Positions 11,101-25,640 are shown, counted from the stretch's first letter. The stretch: DNA of 40,576 nucleotides from Aureobasidium sp. EXF-3400 (GCA_024195585.1 SWBL01000404.1:1-40576); one strand, 5' to 3'. Numbers and translations are program-made. Notes: a model not told the origin generated them from the letters alone.

Positions 11101-13766
11101 GGACCCATCGTTGTTGCCTGAGTTTGCTCCCCCAGAGTTGGAGTTGCCATTAGACGATGAACCTCCGGAACTACCGCTATTCCCCGAATTCGAGCCTCCT
11201 GAGTTCGAGCCTCCTGAACTTGATCCCTTCGAGATATCGCCAGAACTACCGGAATTGTCCGAGTTGCCAGAGCTACCAGAGTTTCCAGAACCGGAACTTG
11301 AGCCTCCAGAAGTGCCGCCATTTTGTGAGCCACTACCACCACTGCCTGAGTTGCCGTCGTTGCTGTTGGAACCGCTGCCCGAATTACCGTTCGAAGAGCC
11401 TCCATTCGAAATGCCGCCTGATCCTCCATTCGACCCGTTTTCTGAGCCGGTTCCACTGCCTGCATTGTTCCCTTGACCACCCGAGCCACTGCCTCCCGAG
11501 TTGGAATCCGTATCTCCCTTGGCTCCAGTCTGTCCACCTACGGGAACTTGAGTGGGTCCGAGGTATGGTCCCAGGTCAAGCTGCGTTTGCGTTTTCTCGA
11601 TATGTGCACTGGTACTTGTAGGTGAAACGATATAGAAGTTTGTCGCAAGCTGTGTCTGGGTAACGGCGATGCTCGAAGTGCCAGTGGGCTTTAGGAATAT
11701 TACTGGTGGCCGCGGTAGTGGCTGGCTGCTGTAAACCGGAGCGAATGCGGGTTGGGTGAGGGTTGGAACTGGGACGATTTGATACGAAGTGGCTGGGAAA
11801 GCCGAAGAATATGCGAAGGGAAACGAACCGTAACTTTTCGCCTGCGATGAATCTGCTGTCTGTGAGACAGCTAGAACTGCTTCTGCAGCATAGTCCACCT
11901 GGACAGGGACAATGAGAGTGGGTTCAGCGGTGAAAACACCTACTGCAAACTTGAGATGAGGAGGGAGGAGGCCCAAGAACTCTTCAGACAAAGCACCAGT
12001 AACAAGTGCTTGACCATCAGGGTCGTCTCCGAAATACGGCATAGCAAAGTTGCGTCCAAGATGTTTTATCTGTCTTGAGGTCACACAGGCCGGTGTGCCG
12101 TTCTTGTGCGTAGTTGTGTGCTCGGTATCGATAGCATACTCCGAGAAGTACACGAAATGAGTGTTGGTCAAGGCAGTGAGAGATGGCTGGTTTGGCCCGG
12201 CGGACAGCACAGTGCTTGCAGGTGGTGGGGTAATTACTGCATCGGAGGGTATATCGCCCTTGCCGGTGGAGGAGTCGATTGCACTGGTCGCTGTCTGAGT
12301 AACGACGACCGTGGAGGCATATTCGGGTGTCGGGCTGATGTCCACGGTCGTATAATATGAGATGGAAGTGGTGTTGGCATCGTTTGTGATGGTCGAAGGG
12401 ACAAAATATGTAGTCGGGTCTTGCAATGCATCGGTTACGTTAAAAGTGGTTGTAGCAGGCAGGAGGGTCCATCCAGTAGCAGAATCATTACCGTCGAATT
12501 GGATCGAGAACGTGGCTGCTGCATAATCAAGCGTCGTGGTAAACCAGTAGTCCAATGTCGCATCGGGAATGTTGACAGTGGTGCCTCCACAAGTTGCATT
12601 ACTTTCGTTGCCGCCAGCATGAGGGGAAGGCGGAGGAGGTGGATAACCAGGAATATAGGCAGTAGGTAACCTCACGCCAGTTCCGCCAGATTGACGAGTA
12701 GTACTAGTATTGAACTTCCAGCTGAACGAGTATTTTGGTGTATAAACTGCACTGGGACTGCTACTACTTGATGCTTCCTGGCTGCCCTGAGTCCCAGTTG
12801 TGTGCGAATATGCGGTGGCGCTTGGATAAACGGGTCCAGTGCCAGACCCGACGCCGGTGCCAGTACCGAAGCCGGCACTTGGTATGATGACTACAGTCGA
12901 TGTTTCAGTATAGCCTGTGAGGACGGTCGAATCTAGATGTCCTGACGCCTGACCAGCATTGTCGGTCGGCAGAGATCCAGAGAGTCCTGACCATATCAAC
13001 GATCCTAAGCCACCATAGCCAGTTTTACTTGTCGGTTGCACCACAGGTTGATCCGAGGAGGTAGAGCTTGCTCCATAAGCCGATGGTGAGATACCAACTT
13101 GCCAGGTACTTGATAGTGTTTCCTCGGACGCAGATGCATTCGATGCAGCTTCTGCGTTTGCAGGACGGGGAGTGGATGAAGCTTGCGATTCGACTTCAAC
13201 AGCCGTCTGAGCAGTCGGAGAGGCCGATTCCGATGCAACATTCCCAGACGATGGTATTGAAGGTCCTTCCGGTGAGCTTGCTGGCTCCGGCGGTATCAAG
13301 ATCGATGAGGTCGGGGCAGACAGTGTCTGCGATTCAAGTGATTGGACATTCCCTGGTAAGACACCGGTGCTATAAGCATGATGCGGCGAGGTCAATACTG
13401 AGTTGCTTTGCGTTGTAGATGGTTGATGTGATTCCAGGGCCCCAGAAGATAGTCGGCTATCATGTGTCAATGATGGAGATGGCCGCACGCCTGTCGCTGG
13501 TGCCAGTCCTATAATTGTTTCATTTTGTGAAACAGTTGATGTTGAGAGCGAGAGTGATGGAGAGCCTGGACTTGTGAATGTGCTTGAGTCATGAGATGTA
13601 AATGTGGAAGAAGTCGATGAGGAAGTGAGGTTCCACCCTGCCTTGAGTTAGTTCGGGCACGCGAGTATTATGGTCTTTCCTTCTACGCACCATAAGGCCT
13701 CTGTAGATCCGCGCAGGCGCCCTCTCCAGCGAGTAAGGCGATAAAAGCGAGAGTGTAAAACGACAT
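8155..13766 (-). CDS. Giant GPI-anchored repeat surface protein
   Basis: Predicted 1,852-residue cell-surface protein. Exon 1 (13766-13691) encodes a signal peptide beginning MSFYTLAFIALLAG. A 53-nt intron (13638-13690; GTGCGT donor, ACTAAC branch, GGCAG acceptor) joins in frame to exon 2 (13637-8155). In order: a Ser/Thr-rich region; two non-repetitive stretches, one with an isolated CGGTTVNIP segment and one ending in PYFGDDPDGQALVTG; a Gly/Ser/Asn-rich linker; about 13 degenerate repeats of roughly 45-60 residues; and a terminal hydrophobic tail ending AVIAGALAILL, preceded by small residues, typical of a GPI signal. It is expected in the wall or plasma membrane as an adhesin or structural protein. 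No catalytic domain is recognised. The N-terminal exon is inferred from splice signals and frame. Confidence 0.85.
8420..10910 (-). repeat. About 13 degenerate VIDGQTL...VTVDGTTISL repeats
   Basis: Within the GPI protein, units share IGGQTYTA, then VIDGQTLxPG, then ITVDGTTxSL, then AVVVNGVTQxL, at a spacing of about 45-60 residues. The alternating short strands and turn-forming DG/NG pairs suggest a beta-rich fold such as a beta-solenoid; that is inference. Units at the 3' end of the array (about 8,600-9,900) are the most alike; the first four and the last are more divergent. The count of 13 was made by eye from the VxxGxTL cores. Confidence 0.8.
10930..11530 (-). repeat. Gly/Ser/Asn-rich low-complexity linker
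   Basis: About 200 residues of the GPI protein made almost only of Gly, Ser and Asn, with patterns such as GGSNSGGSNSGNSG. It separates the N-terminal domains from the repeat array and is likely a flexible, O-glycosylated spacer. The simple codon pattern creates long spurious open frames on the other strand and in other frames. Confidence 0.85.
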
Positions 13767-15406
13767 GTTGCCGTTACACCGGTTCGAAGTGAAATTCTTA
13801 ACCGAGACAGAATCTCATAACGAACGAGCTGTGGTAACGAGAGACTGCTAAAAGACACGTTGGAAAGTGAAGAGAAGAAGGAAGCGACAGAGACGATTTC
13901 GCAAGGTCAATGTCACGGTATTTTGCTACTCGATGGCCCGTTGAAGGAAAAGACGAAAGGACATCGCTTATGCCAAGGCTGATCCGCTATCCTTAATGTA
14001 AAGACAGGGAAGTGTGAGTTGGTCGGGTAGTGGGTCCACACAGAACTGCAGGCAGGCAAGGCTTTCAGCGGAATGGCATGACGAGTACGGAGGTAGAGGC
14101 CCTGTACATTTGTGAGGCCTACCGCGTCTATTAGTTTGACTCAACATCTATCTCAGACAGGCGGTAGGTACCTGCTGACTGGTTGCAAATCCCGGCCGTG
14201 CGTGCAGGATCCTGCGCCTGCCAGCCCCAGCCTCCAGACCTTCAAAGCTTACCTGTCGTCTCCGGAACAGCTTTCGGGGGCTGAGAACCGGAACGCAGCC
14301 ACGACGCTCCCTGTCAGTGCGCGATACGGGTTCGTAGCTCGCTGAGGAATGGAACACTTGTTCCGTAGAATTATACGATGCCATATTCGAGATGTCTTCA
14401 GTCGACAGACGAGATGAGTGCAACCATCGCTAACGAGGGTGACACAACATCAGCCTCGCTCAAAATAGTCGTGCATGAAGAGACAACAACGTGCGGGGAT
14501 CTCACGACAATCCGTCTTCAAATCGGGTTCTCCACTCGGAGCAGACTCAGCACTCGATATTCAGCAAGGATATGGTATCTGATGTGACTACAAAGTACCT
14601 CGACATGCAACACATGTCAAATAGTCAAAAGTCCGAGAAGCGTCGTTGAGTCTAGCCCTGCGGCATGGCACGATGCTGCTGCTTATATCTTGTCCCTTGC
14701 GTCCCGTCGGGTTGTAACTTGTGACAAAGAAGGCAACAGGTCTGCTCCGCGGGGTCGCGCGATGGAGCTGTGTTTGGGAGAAGAAGATGCATACCTTGAC
14801 CTAGCCGAGCGTACGTATGCACGTGCTGCCAAGCAGAAAGCATCGCGATACGCGAATCTCTCCTTGCAGGATCAAAGGTGCAACGAACTCGATTTGAATC
14901 TGATTGTGCGGTAGTCTTGGAGAGAGGCACCTTCAAAACGTGCCGTCCCTTGCGGTATGCTTTTGGTGGGAGCATTCAGGCAGGGACCACTTGCTCTTCA
15001 AATCCTCTTTCGTTTGTGATCAGCGAGGTGTAAGCCACATGCGGTATTAGCCCAGATCCTTTCTGATGGGCGCCGAGCAAAAAAGACAAGCGACATGGGT
15101 GATGTTGCATGCGTCCTCGCATTTTTGACGCAACCCGCCCGAACGCCATGCGATTGGCGCATTTGCGTTGTCTAGCTCTTCGGTCTGACCGACGGATTCG
15201 TGATTCCATGATCTTACGTCGATAGCGACAAGGCTGCTGTTGTCCTGATTCTTTTCCCCTGCACAAACCGCTGTCAAATCCACCAAAGTGAAAAAAAATT
15301 GTAAGCCGAGAGATTGTAGAAACGCTTGACGGTCGCGCGCAACAAGTTCTCATGTAGTCTGGAGACATCGATCTTGGCTTCTCTGTCAACCAGGAACCTT
15401 TTCACC
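13767..15406. other. Long divergent intergenic region
   Basis: A 1,640-bp gap lies between the start codons of the GPI repeat protein (minus) and the aspartic-protease homologue (plus). It must hold both promoters. Small open frames occur (for example about 14,976-15,389 on the minus strand), but none shows a family signature or splice-supported continuation. No tRNA, repeat or transposon remnant was recognised. Confidence 0.5.
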
Positions 15407-17426
15407 ATGGTATCCTCTCTCTTCAGTCCCGTTACTTCTACCGGAGCGGTGTTTCTTCTGGCAACAACTGTTGCGAGAGTCTCGTGTAGTGTGAAACCAT
15501 TGGTTATCGATCCGAGTGATACTTGGTATGCGATCTCGACCATACATTGCAGCATTTTTACTGATAGTTCCTAGGGACGGTCTTGACGGCACTTGGTCCT
15601 CCTTTGACCTGAGTGTAGGGATCCCAGCGCAAGAAGTTCGCGTTCTTCCATCATGGCAGTCTTTCCAGACCTTGGTCGTGGGTCCTGAAGGATGTGCAAG
15701 GTACTCCAACTACAACGATTGTGTCACCTCCCGCGGACAAGTCTTCAATCTGAGTCAATCAACCGACTGGAGCTATGTAGGAATCTTCGAGTTTGGAATG
15801 GAGCAGACTATCGACGACTTTGGATTCAGTGGAAACGCATACTACGGATACGACCAAGTTATCTTAAGCGATTCGAATGAAACGACTGTCGAAGGCTCGA
15901 TAGTAGGCGCATTCGCTGTATCGGACTTCTGGCTTGGAAGCCTGGGACTGAACCCCAAACCCACCAACTGGACGGATACCTCCTCCGGATCCAGTCTCAT
16001 GACAAAGCTGAAGGGACAAGGTGCAATCCCCAGTATCTCATTTGGCTACACTGCAGGTGCTCCATACCGCTTTTCAGGTGTAGCAGGATCTTTGACTCTA
16101 GGCGGATACGATCAAAGCCGCTTCGAGGTCAACGATGTCGAATTTGAGTTCGCTTCTGGTCAGACCGAAGACACTATTGTCGCGATACAGTCTATCAACA
16201 CTCAAGCAATAAACTCATCGTCTAGTGTCTCACTGTTACCCGCACCGATATACGCTTCGATCGACTCCACCATGAGTCAAATCTGGCTTCCTCTCGATGC
16301 GTGCCAGGCATTTGAACGGGAGTTTGGTTTGACCTGGGACTCCACGTACAATCTCTATCTTGTCAACTCATCCCTCCATGCCTCGCTGTTGGCTCGTAAC
16401 GCTCAGGTCAACTTCACTATTGGCATGACAGCTGCAGGTGGTCAGAAGACGACGATTTCGCTGCCCTACGCTGCATTCGACATGACTGCACAATCGCCAT
16501 ACCAAGGATTGGCTGATCGGTCGAGTTACTTTCCATTGCGACGAGCGGCAAACAGTAGTCAGTACACGCTTGGCCGCACCTTTATGCAAGAAGCGTATAT
16601 CACGGTGGATTATGAACGTGCAAAGTTCAACGTCTCGCAGTGCGTCTGGCCACAGAACATTGGTAATGCTACTGAGATCATTGCGACTACGCCTGCACCT
16701 TCATCTGAGAACAGTGGATACTCTGGAGCTTCTTCTGGGGTCAACACATCGTCAACATCGAAAGACGACACAAAATCAGCAGGCTTGAGTGGCGGTGCAA
16801 TTGGTGGCATTGTAGCAGGAAGCGTGATTGGGGTAGCAGCCTTGATTGGTCTGGCCACATGGCTCGTTCGCCGTGACAGAAAGAAGAAGACACGCTCGGC
16901 AGGAGAGGAGACAGGAGACGAATCTTCACCTTCCAGAGATTCCATCTCTCGTACAACAATTGGCATTGGAGAGAAGGGAACCATGGTCTTCCCCAAGGCA
17001 GAATTAGAAGGATCGACTGTCCATGACGATCCCAAACCACCGCTACGCCCAGAATCGAGTCTTGCAAGTCCTACAACAATAGGATACGGAGGCAGCACAT
17101 GGTCATCTACACAAAGAGATTCAGTTTCAGCTGGTCTAGCATCGCCAGGTGCAGCCAGCGAAGCAGGAGGATTGGAGATCTACGAGATGCCTGGCGACAT
17201 GCCAGAGCTAGCACAAGCAGATGGCAGGACAATTACAGAAAAGGAAATGATGAGAAGACGAGAGGAGGTGTATAACGGTGTGGACAGAAGCAATCCTGCG
17301 ACACCGACGATAGCAGGACCGGCGGACAGACGAGGCGTTCAGCCCGAAGAGGTTGTGCTGCTGAACGAGCGACGGGACGATGGAGAACCTAGTTCACGAC
17401 CGAACAGTAGATTCAGCTTTGAGTAG
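15407..17426 (+). CDS. Membrane-anchored A1 aspartic-protease homologue, probably inactive
   Basis: Predicted 656-residue type I membrane protein. Exon 1 (15407-15525) gives a signal peptide; a 49-nt intron (15526-15574; GTATGC donor, CCTAG acceptor) joins to exon 2 in frame. Residues about 45-425 match the pepsin fold, with GTWSSFDLSVGIPAQEVRV and two lobes. The first catalytic motif, normally DTGSS, reads PSWQS at 65-69; the second reads DSTMS from Asp270. One of the two catalytic aspartates is therefore missing, and proteolysis is unlikely. A Ser/Thr-rich stalk leads to a membrane span at about 446-472 with GGxxGGxxAGS packing, a basic stop-transfer RRDRKKK and a roughly 180-residue cytoplasmic tail with several SP/TP sites. 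Non-peptidase A1 homologues of this layout are known in Pezizomycotina. A sensor or wall-integrity role is speculation. Confidence 0.85.
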
Positions 17427-17627
17427 GCAAAGGGTGTAATATACTGGCTTAGGAGTTCTGGGTAGATGTAATCGTTACAAAATCCATGCTATTCACAAAG
17501 TACACAATTTATGCATCGAGCGACAAAGCTTTGCACAATTACATCACTATTTCGAGCTTCCATCCAGAATTATTCGCATCTTCAATTCCTCTCTGTAACA
17601 CAACACAACCACCACACACAAACCACA

Positions 17628-18644
17628 ATGCCAATCCAAATCTTCGCACCCGCGCCAGCAGCGCCCGCCGTCACACGACCCCGCGACAACGACTCAGACG
17701 ACGAAATGGATCTCGATACCACCACCGACCACGCCGCCCGCCCATCCAAAAACATCATCACCCCCGGCGAAGTCATCACCTCCGACCCACAATGGATGCG
17801 CGGCCACGGCACCTACACAAACGACACCGCAGACCTCGCCCCCATCATCCGTTCCACCCTCGCCGGCACACTCCAAAAGACCAACAAACTGCTCTCAGTG
17901 GTTCCTCTGCGCGCACGCTACACACCAGAAATTGGAGATTTGGTCATCGGCCGCATTATCGAGGTGCAGAGTCGAAGGTGGAAGGTTGATGTTGCTGGCG
18001 CATTGACTGCTGCTTTACCACTCAGCAGTATCAATTTGCCTGGTGGCATTTTGCGCAAGAGAACTAGTGTTGATGAGTTGAATATCCGCACGTTCTTTGA
18101 AGAGGGAGAGTTGTTGGTTGCAGAGGTACAGAGTTTGTTTCAGGATGGCAGTGCTTCGTTGCATACCCGCAGTTTGAAGTATGGAAAGTTGCGCAATGGA
18201 TACTTTATGGCTGTTTCTGGTGTGGGAGGTGGTGCTGGTGTGGTTAGAGCCAAGAGACAGATCTTTACGCTGCAGACTTCGAGCAGAGGTGGCGAGGTCG
18301 ATGTCATTCTGGGAGTCAATGGCTATATCTGGATCTCCAAGCATATCGAGGCCGACAAGAGCAAGGACGTCAGCATTACGAGGATTGAAGAGCAGGTCAG
18401 CACGACAATGTATTCGAGCCAGAACGACGACATCAGCTCCGATACAAGAAAAGAGATCGCCAGAGTCGCTGGATGCATCAGAGCATTAGCCGAGAACGGA
18501 GTCAAGGTTGACGAGGAGATGGTTCGCAGAGCATACGATGCCAGTCTTGACCTCGAACAAGACGAGGGAGAAGAAGGTGCTGGATTCTTGGGAGGAGAAA
18601 GAGGAAGACTTATTGTCGACATGGCCCTACGAGCTTCGGGTTGA
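17628..18644 (+). CDS. rrp4: Exosome complex subunit Rrp4
   Basis: Intronless, 338 residues. Rrp4 is one of the three S1/KH cap proteins of the RNA exosome, which guides RNA into the nuclease core for rRNA processing and RNA decay in nucleus and cytoplasm. The order fits: acidic N-terminus, the N-terminal domain beginning [20 protein letters not shown], an S1 domain around 105-180 ([20 protein letters not shown]), then a KH-type domain with GVNGYIWI, the GxNG variant typical of Rrp4. The ATG at 17628 is chosen because it is followed by a normal acidic N-terminus; the frame stays open upstream, but an extension would cover the CA-rich leader. It ends 620 bp before the convergent chitin synthase stop. 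Confidence 0.95.
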   Translation: MPIQIFAPAPAAPAVTRPRDNDSDDEMDLDTTTDHAARPSKNIITPGEVITSDPQWMRGHGTYTNDTADLAPIIRSTLAGTLQKTNKLLSVVPLRARYTPEIGDLVIGRIIEVQSRRWKVDVAGALTAALPLSSINLPGGILRKRTSVDELNIRTFFEEGELLVAEVQSLFQDGSASLHTRSLKYGKLRNGYFMAVSGVGGGAGVVRAKRQIFTLQTSSRGGEVDVILGVNGYIWISKHIEADKSKDVSITRIEEQVSTTMYSSQNDDISSDTRKEIARVAGCIRALAENGVKVDEEMVRRAYDASLDLEQDEGEEGAGFLGGERGRLIVDMALRASG

Positions 18645-19264
18645 AAAGCAGACATGACTTGCTCAAACTAGATACACATCGCCAAACTGACCCATGTCAG
18701 TCCACGCCACCAGAGCAAGGACTTGCACAGAATGTGTCACCAAGTGTGGATGACCTACAGGTTCCGTGCGAGCTGCCATAAAACACATGGCTATCATCTG
18801 CGCGGCCTCCATCTGACAGCGGCGTGAGAACGAGCCAAAGGGGTGCTCGTACAGATCACGGCGGCAACTACATAGATCAGGAGCATGACCGACATGGTTC
18901 TTACAGAAGGTCATCGCCCCCGTGGGATGCCTTTCAAACTTCTCATACATCCATTTCCGATCTCTCGTGTGTTCTCGCTCAATCGTTTGGTGTGTATCTT
19001 TAGTCTTTCTTGTTCACAAAAGTACCACGATGAAGTTCATATGAAAAGCGTAAAGTATGCAAGTAATTTCTGTGGCTTGTAGGACCAACCAGTGGTATAT
19101 AAAGCCAATCGTATGCAAAAAATGCAGCTGGGAAACACTAAAAGAAAAACAAGGACAATGCCAACCCTAAACTCCGACTAGCAACAAACTGTCATGGGCT
19201 TCTTCTCCAAATACAATCTTTCTTTTTGTGCAATGCAAAATATCGTTAATGAGGAAAGACTTTC
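18645..19264. other. Convergent intergenic region
   Basis: A 620-bp stretch between the 3' ends of rrp4 (plus) and chitin synthase (minus). It should contain both 3' UTRs and polyadenylation sites. The right half is AT-richer. No gene or structured RNA was recognised. Confidence 0.5.
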
Positions 19265-22140
<2,876 letters not shown>

Positions 22141-22955
22141 GCTCGGCAATCTCTTGGATAGTTACCCCTTACTCGAATCTGAAGCTTGGTACAGTATCCG
22201 TATTCTTAGAGGAATGCAATGAAACAACGCCAAGTATCAAGTCTGCGACGAGCGGGTGATATGATCGAAGACAAAGAAGAAGGAAAGGAAGAAGTCGAAA
22301 CGTCAAGAAAACTCTCCCTGTCAGGGCGAATGACACTCGGACAAAGAAACAAGAAAGTTGTATTGCTGCTGGTCCCTGAGCCTCGTACGCAGCTCGATTT
22401 GCGGAGATGCAAGCCACATGCTGAAACGCATTGCAGCGCTTCGAAACACCCGCCGCCAACTACTCTCCTCGACTCTTGATTCCTCTCATTCAAGGCCTCT
22501 GTTATTTGTATCATCTACTCCCCTTTGCTGCGATATTCATTTTCCTTTAACCTCCATCTCAATCTCTCTAGTTCACCAGCAACCCTCACCGGGTCGTGAT
22601 CCAAATATAGCTGTCTGTTGTTTTGACGCGCCCACCGCTCAAGCAGTGACCTCCTGTCACTTGGCAACTGAACATGAGACAACCTTTGAACCACTCAGAC
22701 TTGCTGACCGCCGACTGCCAATCCGCCTCCTGCAGCATCTCGCCATCTCTTGCAGACCATTCTGTCTCTCAACAGCGTCAGCAGCATTGCCGCCACCTGA
22801 TCTTCACCCTTACGAACAAGTAACTTTCCCATGTCCTGCGAGTGATTCGCGTTCGCTCTGCGCTTTGACCGTCTTCACTTTGCGCTGCATATCCAGCTAG
22901 CTGCGCCTCATTTTCCACTTCTCGTTGCCCTCTGTAACAGCACTGAAGCGTCGTC
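22141..22955. promoter_or_regulatory. Divergent promoter region, pyrimidine-rich
   Basis: An 815-bp stretch between chitin synthase (minus) and the DUF218 gene (plus). On the plus strand it is strongly C/T-rich from about 22,440 to 22,920, a composition common in fungal promoters and leaders. No TATA box was seen. An open frame of about 180 codons at 22,358-22,900 lacks an ATG start and family signature, and I attribute it to composition. Confidence 0.5.
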
Positions 22956-23760
22956 ATGGGTGAATTGGTCATAGTTTGCTGCCATGCCATTTGTCTTCCC
23001 GACTGCGACCCATATGAAGAGTCGAGTTGGTTGCTGAAGCCTTTTCAGCGGTCCAATCCTTCTACTGGCAAGCCAGGTGAACATGAGACTTTTCTGCTGC
23101 ATATTCAAGCTGGAGTGAATGCTCTCCGTCGAGAGGGCACTATTCTCATCTTCTCAGGCGCAAAGACCGAACGAAATGCGCCCTTAAGCGAGGCTCTTAG
23201 CTATCTGAATGTCCTCAAGCAGTGCTTCGGAGGTTCTGACTTTTTGCGACAAGCCATGACAGGAGGCAGAGTACATATTGAAGCCGATGCGACAGACAGC
23301 TATCAGAATCTGCTCTTCTCACTCATCAAATACTACGAGCTTGAAGAGAAATGGCCACAAATGATCACTGTCATCACCCATGCTTTCAAGGAGAATAGGT
23401 TTCTTGTTCGTGTCAAACAAATCAATCTTCTTGACTCAACGCTGACAAGATCAGGATGGCCACGCAGTTGCATTGGGATTGCCCAAAGAGAGGATACGCG
23501 TGCAGGGGATCAACCCTCCCTTTCCTCTGCCGGAATTGCGAGAAGTGCAACGACTAGAGAAGGATACTGTAGACCTGTTCTTGAGAGACCCTCACGGAGT
23601 TCGTGAACCCCTATCGTCCAAAAGGGTAGCCAGAGGATGGTCCGTAGACCAACACACGCTTTACTATGTGCTAGATCCATCTGTCAGAGATACGGTACAG
23701 AGATGGTTAGATCGGTGTGAGCGTATAGAACACGACTCTCCGCCGTGGGTGACCAGGTAG
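22956..23760 (+). CDS. DUF218 domain protein
   Basis: Predicted 251-residue protein from exons 22956-23405 and 23455-23760. The 49-nt intron (GTTCGT donor, GCTGAC branch, ATCAG acceptor) joins to give HAFKENRFLDGHAVALGLP, which matches the DUF218 pattern FKRxRFxxxHxxAL. N-terminal VIVCCHAICLP and the central GAKTERN stretch (family SGG-T---E site) also fit. DUF218 proteins include bacterial SanA/YdcF-type proteins that bind nucleotides such as S-adenosylmethionine; the eukaryotic role is unknown. No signal peptide is evident. The next gene starts 146 bp downstream on the same strand. Confidence 0.85.
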
Positions 23761-23906
23761 TCCCTGACAGTTGAGAGAGCATATCGACAATTTTAGAAGA
23801 ATGATAAACTCGCAACAGGGTGATAGTCGTGACGGTGCCAAGAGATTCGGAGAAGCATGTGAAATGTCCGAAGGACGAAGGCAGATGGTCGACAATTTTG
23901 CTCGAC

Positions 23907-25238
23907 ATGCGCCAGACCATATGGACATTGTCGACATGCCTGCGACAGTTGCCGCGGCCTTTGTCGCTTCGCGGCATCCGTCTGCAGACTACAGGTAAGA
24001 TTCGTCTGGTCAAGCTGTTCACCAAAAGCACATTCTGATCATTCACAGCGGCGGCGGCTGATGGAGCCATTTCTCCTGCACTGCTCTCTCGAGCCCGGTC
24101 AATGGCAAAAGAGTACCAGGAAACTACGACCAAACTCGCCGAAAACTTCGACACAAAAGCAGCCAAGAGACTGGGAGAGCTCTCATCCGTCAACAATGCA
24201 TTGAAAGAGTGGGAAAAGGCAAATGATTCACTGTCCGAACTGCGAACACTTCTCTCTGACCCCAAGACGGACAAGGATCTCGTTGAACTGGCAGAGGAGG
24301 ATCTAGAATCCTCGCAGACCGACTTTTCCCAGGCCTCGGATGCGCTCAAACTTGCACTCGTGCCTCGCCATCCATTTGCCGATATGCCATGTTTGATTGA
24401 AATCAGACCTGGAGCAGGCGGAGGAGAAGCTGCTATCTTCGCTGGTGATATGCTACGAATGTACACTTCATACTGCAACCGCCTGGGTCTACGGACATCT
24501 CTGCTCAAATATGAAGACGCCGATGGTGCAGGCGCAGGCTCAGATGCGCCACTTCAAGAAGCAGTGCTCGAAGTCGAGTCTCCGGGCGCATACGGCATCT
24601 TGAGGTGCGAGGCTGGAGTTCACAGAGTACAGCGTGTTCCGGCGACAGAGAGCAAAGGCCGCACACATACGAGCGCTGCGTCCGTCTTGGTGCTCCCATC
24701 TTTCCCAGCAGAACCCTCGCACGAATTAGGAGAGAACAGCTTCGACGATCCAAACAGCGACTACTTCGTTGACCCTAAGGATGTCCGTACGGACGTCATG
24801 CGTGCAAAAGGAGCAGGAGGACAGCACGTCAACACAACCGACAGTGCTGTCAGATTGACCCATTTGCCTACCGGAACCGTTGTCGCCATTCAAGACTCGC
24901 GTTCACAACCCAAGAACAGAGAAAAGGCATGGAGGCTGCTCAGAAGTAGAATCGCGCAATCAAGGCGTGAACAAAGAGAAGAAGAAATGATTGCTCTGCG
25001 CCGAAGCGTTGTCGGTGTCGCAAAGATGGGCAGAGAAAACAAGATCAGGACATACAACTGGGGTCAGCAGAGAGTGACCGATCACCGAAGTGGCATCAGT
25101 GTGCACGATCTGGACGATGTCCTCGAAGGAGGCATCGAACTCGAGCGTGTTATGGAGAGCGTTAGAGGATGGCTCAGCGAGCAAGAGGTGCTGGGCCTGG
25201 CTGCCGAGGAAGAGCTGGCCGCTAAGAAGGACTCTTGA
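23907..25238 (+). CDS. mrf1: Mitochondrial peptide chain release factor 1
   Basis: Predicted 425-residue protein that ends mitochondrial translation at UAA and UAG. Exon 1 (23907-23994) encodes an Arg-rich, acid-free N-terminus starting MRQTIWTLSTCLRQLPRPL, a good mitochondrial presequence. A 54-nt intron (23995-24048; GTAAGA donor, TTCACAG acceptor) leads to exon 2 (24049-25238). The stop-codon-reading tripeptide PAT lies at 227-229, the RF1-type PxT motif. The peptidyl-tRNA hydrolysis motif GGQ is at 286-288 in GAGGQHVNTTDSAVR. The PCRF domain with IEIRPGAGGGEAAIF precedes it. The start rests on frame and targeting character; a gene model from the ATG at 24102 would lack the presequence. 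Confidence 0.93.
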
Positions 25239-25640
25239 ATTGTACTATAACTTCATCATTGTATAACACTACTTTCAACAGCACCGATGTCGGATGACCC
25301 TTCTTTGCTTATACGCGCGATCACTTTCGACAACCCCAATTCCTGATAGCCGGCCGAGGTAGGAGTTGGGGTATCCGGCCGAATATGGAAGGTGGGCGGC
25401 CAACGATGTGCAATGACACACCCGCGATGCCCCGCCTTCTGTACGTTGTGTCTGCCGAAGAGAAACAAATAACCCATGCCTATTTGCCGTCTCTGTAATC
25501 TGTATCATCCTATCCGCTAGATATTGCGCTGCTCTACGAATTGTACCTGCTGTGATCTTTCTCTTGGTCCTCTCTTCTCCATTGAATTTACACGAACAAT
25601 CTCACAACTTTCGAGCTTTCCCCAGTCTTGAAACACAAAC
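25239..25640. other. Intergenic with an inverted repeat
   Basis: A 402-bp gap between mrf1 and the transpeptidase-family gene, both plus strand. It carries the hairpin at 25334-25371 listed separately, then a C/T-rich leader before the ATG at 25641. No other element was recognised. Confidence 0.5.
25334..25371. repeat. 11-bp inverted repeat, possible hairpin
   Basis: The left arm CCCCAATTCCT (25334-25344) pairs with the right arm AGGAGTTGGGG (25361-25371) across a 16-nt loop containing GCCGGCC. One G-U pair (or A-C on the other strand) interrupts the stem. It sits 96 nt past the mrf1 stop, so it may lie in a 3' UTR or in the next promoter. No known element was recognised. Confidence 0.5.

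Noticed and set aside
10652..11476. 274-codon open frame on the plus strand, rich in Pro, Glu and Leu
   Set aside because: It is antisense to the Gly/Ser/Asn linker of the GPI protein; the simple codon pattern keeps several frames open. It has no family signature.
14976..15389. 137-codon open frame in the long divergent intergenic region
   Set aside because: Overlaps the promoter and first bases of the aspartic-protease homologue on the other strand; no recognisable features.
22358..22900. 180-codon open frame in the chitin synthase/DUF218 promoter region
   Set aside because: It has no ATG at its start and its Ser/Leu/Pro-rich text follows from the C/T-rich promoter composition.
23684..24508. 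274-codon open frame on the minus strand
   Set aside because: It covers the 3' end of the DUF218 gene and the 5' part of mrf1 on the opposite strand; both sense genes have strong family evidence.
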